64,000 bases of DNA from Mercurialis annua (lineage: Eukaryota > Streptophyta > Magnoliopsida > Malpighiales > Euphorbiaceae), in assembly GCF_937616625.2 (NCBI RefSeq), contig NC_065571.1, positions 41,818,651 through 41,882,650 of the forward strand. Reading direction: 5' to 3'. Of the stretch, positions 55,610 to 64,000 are shown piece by piece. The position numbers and the translations under genes were made by a program. The first letter of the stretch is position 1, and each line of letters opens with the position of its first letter. The notes beneath the pieces are model-generated. The model was not told where the DNA came from. It made no database searches and saw nothing but the letters and a program-made list of their open reading frames with translations.

Positions 55610-57135
55610 CTATTGAGTTTTGCCATCACCTACAAGACAAGCTTTGTGCCGCTCAAAAAAACCATCAAACTTTTCTTTATGTCTAAAAATCCACATAGAT
55701 CGAATTACATTAACATTAGGTGGACGCGGTACCAACTCCCACGTCTTATTTTGAATAAGAGCATTATATTCATCATCCATGGCCATTTTCCAATTCAGGT
55801 CTTTGAGAGTAGATAAAGGAGTATGAGGAAGAGGAGATTCAAAAATCTGGGTAATTAAGCTGTTTTCCTGGTTGGGTTTAAATATCCCATGTTGGCCGCG
55901 AGTGACGGGGCGTTGCACCAGAATTGAAGGTGGCTGATCAGAAGAGTGAGTGGAATGTTAAGGCGGTAGTGGACTTGTGGTGATGTTAGGCGAATTGGGC
56001 TCAGCTGGAGGCGGTGGAGTTGGGCTGTTCGGATGAATGTGAGGAGGAGTAGCTTGTTGGGGCTCTTTTTGTGATGTCAGGTGGTGCATCATGTAAGGAG
56101 ACAAGCCATCATCCAGAAATGCATAAGTGTGAGATTGAGGACTATGCAATTTAGCAAAGGGAAAATGTGTCTCATCAAAAATTACATGCGGCTAATGATG
56201 ATTTTATTAGAGGATAAATCAAAACATATATAACCATGATGATTAGATAGAAACCCAAAGAAGACACACGGAGTAGAGCGGGCTTGAAGTTTATTTATGG
56301 TGGTGGAAGGGAAAAGTGAAAAGCATAAACAACCAAACACCCTAAGATGAGAGTAAGATGTGTCTTTTTGATAAAGAAGTTTGAGAGGGGATTGATAGGC
56401 TAACTGTTTACTTGGAAGAATATTAAGAAGGCATGTTGCCTTGTAATGCGTGATGCCAAAAGGAAGGGGGCAATGATGCATGGGCTAGTAAAGTATGGAC
56501 AATATTGTTAATGGTGCGGATTTTACGCTCAGCTTTTCCATTTTGTGGAGAGGTGTGAGGACAAGAGAGATGAAAAGATAGTCCATTAGCTTTACAAAAA
56601 TCCCAAAAAGACCCATTATCAAATTCTCTCCCATTATCACATTGAATGTTCTTAATATTTTGTTCAAATTGAGTGTGAATGAAAGCACGAAAAGTAAGGT
56701 AGGTTTGAAAAACTTGAGTCTTTGTAGCCAAAGGAAAAGTCCATAGAAAGTTGGTATAATCATTCAACAAAAACATATAATAGCGATGCTCCGAAGAGCT
56801 CAAAACATGAGATGTCCAAAGATCACTATGGATAATATCAAATTGCATAGAAGTATAAGAATTAGAAGCAACAAAAGGTATTTTAACATGTTTTCCAAGC
56901 GGACAAGAGTGCAAACATTAGAACTACGAGTTCGATTACACTCTATAAATTTATTTAGCCTAAGGGAGTCAAAAACCGGTGTGCCCGGATGACCTAGGCG
57001 TGCATGCCATAGAGATTGCGTTAAAGCAGTAAAAGTTGTCGGTGAAGAAGTTGGATTTGTTGTGGTGGTGAAGGGATAGAGTTCGCCCCGACTATCGCAT
57101 CTCATGAGACGTGTCCCTGTCTGTAAATTCTTCAC
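55610..57135 (-). pseudogene. Copia pol: GAG-pre-integrase and integrase (broken)
   Basis: HARLGHPGTPVFDSL (pre-integrase), then integrase catalytic D in QFDIIHSDLW, D in IQCDNGREF and E in PQNGKAERKIR, followed by the C-terminal region RVFGCLCFSLFPS...RSTPCVFFGF and the RT start NWKMAMDDEYNAL. Frame changes near 56480 and 56180 and after 55918 break it. Confidence 0.92.
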
Positions 57136-58494
57136 ATAATAAAATCCAAAGGGATCAAATTCAACAAAAACAGAGTTATCAGTTGTAAACTTATAACTGA
57201 AACTAAATTCCTAACAAGGTCATGAGCATGGAGGACATTTTTCAAAGATAATGGCAAGTGCGGGGGAGACAAGAGGGTGTGACCATAACCACGAATTGGA
57301 ATAGAATGACTGTTTCTGACAAGTATACCACGATTACTGCTCAAATTAAAATAAGACGGGAGTTTACCTTGATCGGGTGTCATGTTAGAGGTCGCACCGG
57401 TGTCCATATACCAATTTCTATCTGGAGGATTAAGGCCAAGAGTGTACATTGCTTGCTCAATGTCTGTTGTAGATGGGGGGCTATTGTCGAGAAAGCTTGT
57501 TGAGGTCTGAGTCCTAGAATTCCAGCTTGTGGTAGGCGTTGTGGAACATAAGGTCTGGTCCAAGAAGAGGTTGGAAAGGGACAAGGAGGAATAGCCCACG
57601 ACATCCACTGCCAAGGCCATTGGGCACTTGTCCACTGATTTGGAGAGAGTTGTTGTCCATATTGCTGCGGCCTGCCACCATTTCAGTTGCCATTTCCATT
57701 ACTGCGACCACCGATACAGCCACCACCGCGATGCTTGCCATTATTACTATTGCAGTCTGAGTTTCTTTTTCCACCATTGTTGTAATGATTCTGAGAAGAA
57801 GTAGCGACCAAGGCGGAAGTGTCCTCAGTCTCTCTAACGACCATGGCGGCACTGGACCCATTAGCAGTACGTTTTGAGAGACCTGCCTCTTCGAGAGTGA
57901 GCATGGACCGAGCTTGGTAAAACTTAGGAAGAGGATTGCTTTGACGAATGAGCGTTCCAACTCCGGAATAAGCTTATATTAGGCCTGCCACTTTGAAGAA
58001 CAAGACTATCGTTCGAGACTAGTGCTCCAACATTTTTGAGTTGGTCCGATAAAACTTTAAGTCGTTGAGAATATGAGGAGGCATTTGGAAAATCCTCCAT
58101 GCTTGTGTGAGAGAACTCATGCTCAAGAGTTACAGCATGAGAATTTTTGTTGTCTTGGAATTTATCATGCAATCTATTTCAAGCTTCCATTGCCGTGGAG
58201 TCTGGTTCAAGAATTGTATGTAAGAGGTCAGTCGAAATGGTGGCATAGATCCATTGAAGAACCGTGGAATCAAGAGTCGACCATAGTTCCTTTCGTCATC
58301 GGTGACATGTATTGTTTCTTTGCCTGGTTCTGGTGGTATGATATGGTTGATGACCCGGTAAGATCGAGCGTGAATTTTAAAGAGTTCCGCCCATGTCACA
58401 TATTGCACGTTTTCCATCTAAAGAGTGATAGAGATATGATTTTTGATGTTGGAGACAACAAGAGCAGGTGAAAAGAGGATTTTGAGTTAGCCAT
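57132..58494 (-). pseudogene. Copia gag and protease (broken)
   Basis: A gag start MANSKSSF at 58494. The central gag [27 protein letters not shown] (58172 downward) is typical UBN2. A Gly/Asn/Arg-rich nucleocapsid region lies at about 57680-57830. Protease NWYMDTGATSNMT retains the catalytic DTGA (about 57400). In-frame stops near 58400 and frame shifts near 57930 separate the pieces. Confidence 0.88.
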
Positions 58495-58583
58495 GGTTGC
58501 TTACAGAAAGAGAAAATATAAGATTAGAGGCTGCAAAAAAAGCTAGGGCGCGGTGGAAGAAGAAAGGAATAATTGTGCCCTAA

Positions 58584-58595
58584 GCTCTGATACCA
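58584..58595 (-). other. Primer-binding site of the minus-strand Copia
   Basis: The plus strand reads GCTCTGATACCA; the minus strand TGGTATCAGAGC matches initiator-Met tRNA exactly and adjoins the 5' LTR. Confidence 0.9.
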
Positions 58596-58772
58596 TGAAG
58601 GAAGATCATTGCCTTGATTATTATTGAATACGGCTGAGAATATATACAAATTACAATCACATTGATAGGCTATGAATTAGCATATCCTATGATGAGATTA
58701 TGGCCATTAAATATACACTTGCCAAATATAAAAGCTAATCAAAAATTATTTCCATTTACATATATTCCATTA
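58596..58772 (-). repeat. 5' LTR of the minus-strand Copia
   Basis: About 177 bp, partner of 54125-54303. The outer TG has decayed (minus reading starts TAATGGAATA). Confidence 0.85.
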
Positions 58773-59461
58773 TTTATTATTAATTAAACCCGACCAAATC
58801 AAATAATTGTTTCGGTTATGTTACAATTCGATTACACATATTTCGATTATGGTTGCAGTTATAGCAGTTTGTTATTTAGCGGTTATATCATTTGAGCTAT
58901 CATGGACAATTAGAGAACTTACTAAATGTAATGCTAAGACTTGTTAAATGCAAGTAAAACGACTCTGATTATCCCGAAATATGTTTTTGGATGTCAATAT
59001 ATACCCTACACAGTAATTGTATTGTGTTTTACAAACTCTCAAGTTTTATGCATCAACTTATTCTCCCAAAGCAATATCTTCTTTGAAAAATATACTTTAT
59101 TTGGCATACATTATCATATTTTTCTCTACTTCATCCATCACCTTTATGATATTGACAATATAGGTGGTGTAATTACAATTTCATCCTTTGTCACCACTCT
59201 TGTCAAGAAAACCAAGGCTCTCAATTGAACCTTGATTATTTATCAAAAAGTAAATTTGAGACTATTTATGAGAATGAAAAAGTTTTTTCAAGAGATAAAG
59301 AAAATTAGTTGCGAAGAGGAGGGGACAACTCATTAAAAATCTAGTAGGACCTTTGAAAAGGAACACTATAAGAAAACTTGGGAGAGGCTACAAACATCAA
59401 TGGAAATGAAAAGTGGATAAGCCCCACGACAAACTTCGAAAATGGATATATGGAGACACTT
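58773..59461. other. Intergenic, no gene seen
   Basis: AT-rich, with no inverted ends or coding signature found. Confidence 0.4.
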
Positions 59462-59690
59462 TTTTTTGCCGAAAAATCTGATGAGATTTCATTGATAAGG
59501 ATTAAACGACTTACGAAAGTCTCGAGTCCAGCCACACCATTTGTGCTAGCGGATTACTACAAAAGGCGCTATCTTTAAGGACTTTCTTGGCTACTTTATG
59601 AGCCAACCAATTAAACTTACGTCTAACAAAGAAAAAGAAATACAAGTAAAAAAAAGCACATAATCTTTTGCAATCTTACAAAATTAGATC
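59462..59690 (-). pseudogene. LINE 3' end (RNase H C-terminus and tail)
   Basis: On the minus strand: RRKFNWLAHKVAKKVLKD, the conserved C-terminal end of plant LINE RNase H, then a short 3' UTR with ATCAATGAAATCTCATCAGA and an A-run (plus T-run 59460-59467). Similar in layout and wording to 41370-41640. Confidence 0.72.
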
Positions 59691-60739
59691 CACATTATCA
59701 TCCACCGAGCTTCACATATCCATTGCATCTATGATTACTTTCTTGAAGAATATGATGTCTTTAATGAAAAGAAATATGGGAAATATGGAGAGTAATCTTA
59801 AGCACCTGCAAGATGATGTGGATCGAATAAAGACAAACATAAACTTTGAGCAAGATGGAAGTGATGATAGAGATTGATAACTTGCATACCATTTCATATC
59901 ATAATTATTTTCATGTCTTTAAGATTTTTATGAGCTAATGCCTTAAATAATCTTAGGTGCTTATATTTTACGACAATAACTCGACAATCTTTTATGGTTA
60001 AATGTATTTCTCTCTTATTTGGTAATATTTTATGTGCTCTATTTTAAGCCTTCATTGTTTTAACAAAGGATGGGAGAATCCACAAGTTTGATAAGTTGTT
60101 AAAAAGGGAGAGAATATATAAACCCATAACGCCCCTTGTGCATTAGAAAAATTATAATTCTTAATTTGTTTTTGTTTTGTTTAGCTTTTTTGACCCTTTA
60201 AATATTTTGTTATACTTTCATGCCCCTCCAACTATCTAATTTTTTCTTTTCTTTCTCCTCCAAAAATAAATCCTAGCTTCACCCCTGCATTATGGCTTCA
60301 TTTGACAAAGTATTCATCAAGGTGTCAATATACATTGCATTAAGTGTCATGCATTTAATTTATTAATTTGACACATAGTTATGATCTAATTAAATTAATA
60401 AAAATTAATATAATATGGATCTATCTTATCCGTTGATTAAGTTATGTGATGGATGTACCCGATTGAATTAAAATGTCTATATATAATATGGAAAGCCTCT
60501 CTATTTAAAAAACAAACACAACTCTAATTCCATCTAAAAGCGTGTGATTAAGAAATTAGGGTTAAGGGAGAGAAATTAGTTTTTGAAGAAGTTTTCTATC
60601 AATATTTATTTATTGTATTATAAAATTATTTATTTTTAAAGATTTTTAGAATTTATGTTAATGATGTCTTGTTAATCCAAAATTTAACAAGTAGTATTAT
60701 GCGATTAATTTTATATACTCAAATTATGTCTAGAAGGTT
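59691..60739. other. Intergenic, no gene recognised
   Basis: A 69-codon frame at 59668-59877 encodes a coil-like charged segment (MKRNMGNMESNLKHLQDDVD), possibly the tail of a decayed transposon protein, but I cannot assign it. The rest is AT-rich. Confidence 0.35.
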
Positions 60740-61225
60740 GGTATTTAAGTAGTCCACTCGTGATCCTCCAATTTTTCCTGAAGGGCAAGCACCGGTGATA
60801 TTGGTATTAATCAACATATAAGTGATCATGATGCTAACTTTCCCATGCATGGCCATGCAAAGGAGACGTACGGTTCTATATGGGTTGAGGACATGCAAAC
60901 TGCACACCGATCATTCACAAGATGCTGCGAATAATAAGACGACAAATTACGATCCATTCCCAACTAGAAATTTATTGGAGGACTTACAAAATGTAGCAGC
61001 CGCTGTTGTGGAGGGAATGACTGATCAGAGTTCAACTCCAGTTGTTTCCAGCACGTTCAGAGGACGGTCTGGAAACGTTTGTTGCGGGAACTGAAAAAGG
61101 TGTTTCAGTTCAGTTTGAAAAGGAGGTTGAGTTGTCTATTAGTAATGAGCAGGGTGAAGTGAGGACATTTCCAAGAACTACAAAAGTGCTGAATATTTTT
61201 GGGAGATATTGTTTCATGTTCTAAT
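60740..61225 (+). pseudogene. Unidentified coding-like relic
   Basis: Base composition is closer to coding DNA than the surroundings, and long open stretches continue across frames: HSQDAANNKTTNYDPFPTRN.., LLEDLQNVAAAVVEGM (60822-61094), then FEKEVELSISNEQGEV (61042-61224). The frame switch at about 61070 and lack of a recognisable domain suggest a broken gene or transposon fragment of unknown family. Confidence 0.35.
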
Positions 61226-61618
61226 ACTCAGAAACATTCATAGGAGGAAATATCTTATTCAAACATTGCAAACATGAATCTGTGTCAATGTCACAGTAAG
61301 AATGGGTAATGTTTTTACTACTCCAGAAGAGGAAGCGATTTTTTTTTTGGCAAATTGGACAATGACCTTGGTATATTTAATAGAGAAACGAGATCAATGA
61401 CTTTTAAATAATTAGCTAACAATTTGGCGGTGAGTAGGAAGCGTCACCAGGTTTGAGTTCTTTTTTCTCGAGGTTCTTGTCGTTTCTATGTCTTATCCTC
61501 TTTCTTTTATTTTTTTGGGACTATAGAGGTGGTATTTTATCTCGGAAAAGCAAGGATTTATTCGTAATTTGGTTTCTAAGCATAATCGCGATTTCATGGG
61601 TTTGCTAGAGTCTAAAAC

Positions 61619-61690
61619 AAAATTAATTGATAATTTTTTTGTTAGAAAATTAATTGATAATTTTCTTGTTAGAAAATTAATTGATATTTT
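61619..61690. repeat. 27-bp tandem repeat, about 2.7 copies
   Basis: AAAATTAATTGATAATTTTT.TTGTTAG-type unit repeated nearly perfectly. Confidence 0.85.
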
Positions 61691-61699
61691 TTAAGTTTG

Positions 61700-63525
61700 A
61701 CTGAAAATTAATTGATGTAATGAGCATGTGAGCACTATTTCGATGTTTTAAATATACTTTATAATGCATACTAAAGATTAATAATTATATAAGTAAATTC
61801 TTGATTTATTAATCATAGAATTTAGAAAAATAAATAGATGTGAATTTAACCATTCAAGATGCTAATTACTAAAATCAATTTCTCTTATACTTTCAATTTA
61901 GAGTTTATGCATATAAATTGAATAATTTTTTTTGATTATGTGTTAGAAATGGTAAAAACCATCCCAAAATTTAGAAAATCTCTACCCTGAAAAATTTATC
62001 TTTCCAGTCGATATACTTATCAAATTCTATTTTTCATATCTTTTTGCGTGGAATGGATGAACAAAAATGCCAAAAAAAAAATACATGGACCGCAAAGGTA
62101 ACATTTTTGGTATAAGGGTATGAAAAATAAAAATTTGGCAAGTATATAGATTGTATTTAATTAGAGATTTTGATATAATATTGCTTATATAACAAGATGC
62201 TATATAATTTAAGGATATTTTACAAATTAATATTAATAATGGAAAATCCATGTTAGTTGAATCATATTCCATACCTATAATCTTTAAATTATACACGGCA
62301 TCTCATGCATCCGCAAGTGAGTGAAATATTCTATGTTGATATAAAAGACAGTTTTAGCGTGGTTAGATGGCTCCTCATCCATTCCAGGTCATTAAGTTTC
62401 AATAAGTCTAAGAAATCAGTATGGTTTGCAACCTACACTATTTTTAATGACAACCTAAGCAAAGTGATTTCAAAAATCTCTACTTGTTTTTTTTTTCTAT
62501 TAAAATTTTAATTTGGCCAATGTCGATCATTGTATTGATCGTCTGTCGACCACATTCTTCTTTGATTCAGTATTTAAGTTTGCTTTAATTCGCTTACACC
62601 ACTTATAATGTATACTTCTATAGAAAAAGAAGCTTGCGCTTCTTCTACAATTTCAAACTCCTTTCTCCAAAACCCTCCCACCACTTGGTTTTTTTAGATG
62701 AGAGGAGGTAACCTTTGCTCTATGGTCAAAAAGTCACCCAATCTCTATCCAACAAGTATATATTTATACGAGAAATTGTTCGTTTTTTTGTTTTTTAATA
62801 TTTGCTTTTGTGAAATAAGTGTAATCTTTTTGTTTGGTTAATCTAATCGATTTGGGCGGGTGCTGCTACCAATTCTTATTAGATCGAATTTTATTGTGTT
62901 TTTTGGTTCGTTCAAGTTCTTTTCGTGATAGTTCAAATTGCATGTTGCAAAATTATGTTGCTTTAACAATCTTTTTTGCGATTATATATTAAAATCTGTT
63001 TTGTTTCCTTAATAGTTTTTTTATACTTTTTTGTGATTATTATTTTTTCTTTTGTGAATTTTATCATTAGTTTATGGATATTTTGGGGAGTGTAGATCTG
63101 ATTTTTAATTCAAATTTTTTTTTTTAATTGTTTTCTCAATTGCTGTAATTCGAAAATCAAATAGTTTATTTGTGGGTTAAAATAAAACCTAGGAGGAGCA
63201 GATGAATTACTAAATTGCAAATTTAAAAAGCTACATAGATCGAAGAATGTAAAAATTGTTATTTATTAAATATTTTATTTATAATTCTTTATTTATTTTT
63301 GATTAAGTTGCACTTTTTATTTTTCTTTAGTGAATATTCATTATTATGTACTAAGCTTCTGTAGTTGGTTACACCCCTGGGTTTGGGAGCACTGCCTCCC
63401 AACCACAAATCACACCTACTCTTTTTTTTTTCATACCATTGCTCATCAAACCTACTCCTTCTTTACCATTACAAATAACATTTACAAACAATAAAAATAT
63501 TGTCAAAAAAATTTAATAATAAAAA
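61700..63525. other. Intergenic, no gene recognised
   Basis: AT-rich. 62640-62700 (CTTCTACAATTTCAAACTCC, CCCTCCCACCAC) resembles a leader, followed by T-rich sequence, but no coding exon is convincing. TTTGGGAGCACTGCCTCCCAA near 63380 is a short hairpin. Confidence 0.4.
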
Positions 63526-63530
63526 AATCA

Positions 63531-63812
63531 GTGTTTTAAAATCTAAACTGGTGGTTAAACCGGCGAGGCCATCAATTTCCGGTTTAATTAGTTGAATAAA
63601 TTTCAAATAAATTCTATTTCACCGGTTTTTGACCGGTTCAATCTTCGATCCATAGGTTCAACATCCGTTTTTTTACCAGTTCAATTGGGTCCAATTTGAT
63701 CCAACCCAGTTCGATCAAAAGATCCAATTTTTTGCAGTTTCAAAGCGGACAACTGGCGGATTCTCGGTTCAACCAGTTCGACCGGCCTGTCCGGTCCGGT
63801 TGTTAGAAAAAC
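63531..63812. mobile_element. MITE rich in CCGGTT/AACCGG words
   Basis: Ends TGTTTTAAAATCTAAACTGG and reverse complement GTTTTTCTAACAACCGGACC are similar inverted repeats. Inside, GGTTCAA, ACCGGTTTTTGACCGGT and GACCGGCC recur. This wording is widespread in plant fold-back elements. No duplication identified. Confidence 0.6.
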
Positions 63813-63957
63813 TCCAAAAGGAAACAAACGTAAATAGTGAAAACAATGGGGAGTATTATAGTCATTGGGTGGAAATTTACGGTTGTGCATAACATTCGCA
63901 ACATTATTTGACAGAAAATCACAATATTATAGACATAAAAAAACATTCACACTATAA

Positions 63958-63966
63958 CTATATATA
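63958..63966 (+). promoter_or_regulatory. Probable TATA box of a gene beyond the right edge
   Basis: CTATATATAA is followed about 15 bp later by a C/T-rich tract CTCCCTCCTCTTCCTCCTC running to the window end, the usual look of a plant core promoter and leader. The coding part would lie outside the window. Confidence 0.5.
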
Positions 63967-64000
63967 ACACATTCACTCCCTCCTCTTCCTCCTCACACTT

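Larger units (their letters stand above)
54125..58772 (-). mobile_element. Degenerate Ty1/Copia retrotransposon
   Basis: Short LTRs of about 177-179 bp at both ends (plus-strand TGAAGGAAGATCATTGCC...). On the minus strand these are followed by a PBS (TGGTATCAGAGC, plus 58584-58595), gag, protease, integrase, RT and RNase H in Copia order. TTTAT occurs on both flanks (54120-54124 and 58773-58777), a probable 5-bp duplication. Total length is about 4.65 kb, near normal, but frames are broken in several places. Not related in LTR sequence to the plus-strand Copia at 1810. Confidence 0.93.

Noticed and set aside
57258..57760. Plus-strand frames of 73-81 codons within the minus-strand Copia
   Set aside because: They are antisense shadows of gag and protease.

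Overview
This window reads as nuclear DNA of a flowering plant, most likely a eudicot. It is very AT-rich, two host-type genes have plant-style introns (a third is intronless), and almost everything else is layered plant transposons: Copia and Gypsy LTR elements, LINE 3' tails, a tRNA-derived SINE, a Helitron, Stowaway-, Tourist- and Mutator-type MITEs. No bacterial-type operons, CRISPR arrays or rRNA genes are present. Species cannot be named from sequence alone.

Layout. 1-10.3 kb: a 0.8-kb Mutator-like element (MULE), then a degenerate Copia retrotransposon whose gag was split by another MULE, itself split by a 2,983-bp Gypsy-type solo LTR (three nested layers). 10.3-26.8 kb: a deleted Copia relic, LINE 3' fragments on both strands, at least nine MITE/MULE fold-back elements (one nested pair), two related LTR-like segments, and a reverse-oriented LTR relic related to the solo LTR. 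27.5 kb: a small intact gene for a 67-aa double-CxxC protein. 30.4-33.3 kb: a complete eight-coding-exon HEI10 gene (meiotic crossover RING protein). 33.6-41.1 kb: a SINE with a 13-bp target duplication, MITEs, and a MULE interrupted by a young non-autonomous LTR retrotransposon (35,499-41,012) whose internal region is almost wholly a 49-bp hairpin-rich tandem array. 41.4-49.3 kb: LINE tail, GC-rich islands, a Tourist-like MITE with a 54-bp perfect palindrome, a MULE, a Helitron, and a MULE with perfect 9-bp duplications and a dense cluster of hairpins. 50.25-52.25 kb: an intact 664-codon domesticated hAT transposase gene (DAYSLEEPER/RICESLEEPER-like). 52.8-58.8 kb: paired MITEs and a degenerate minus-strand Copia element. 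59-64 kb: LINE tail, an unidentified coding-like relic, a MITE, and at the right edge a probable promoter of a gene starting beyond the window.

Host-type genes: the 67-aa gene (27,566-27,769), HEI10 (31,202-33,250) and the hAT-derived gene (50,252-52,246). All are on the plus strand and are independently transcribed; nothing indicates that they work together.

The two most unusual signals are (i) the LTR retrotransposon filled by a 49-bp two-hairpin satellite with a 474-bp higher-order period, and (ii) a recurring architecture in MULE-type elements and one solo LTR: a GC-rich island built from one short word repeated in both orientations, with a different word in each element, in most cases followed by a GGTGG/GGCGAT-rich stretch.
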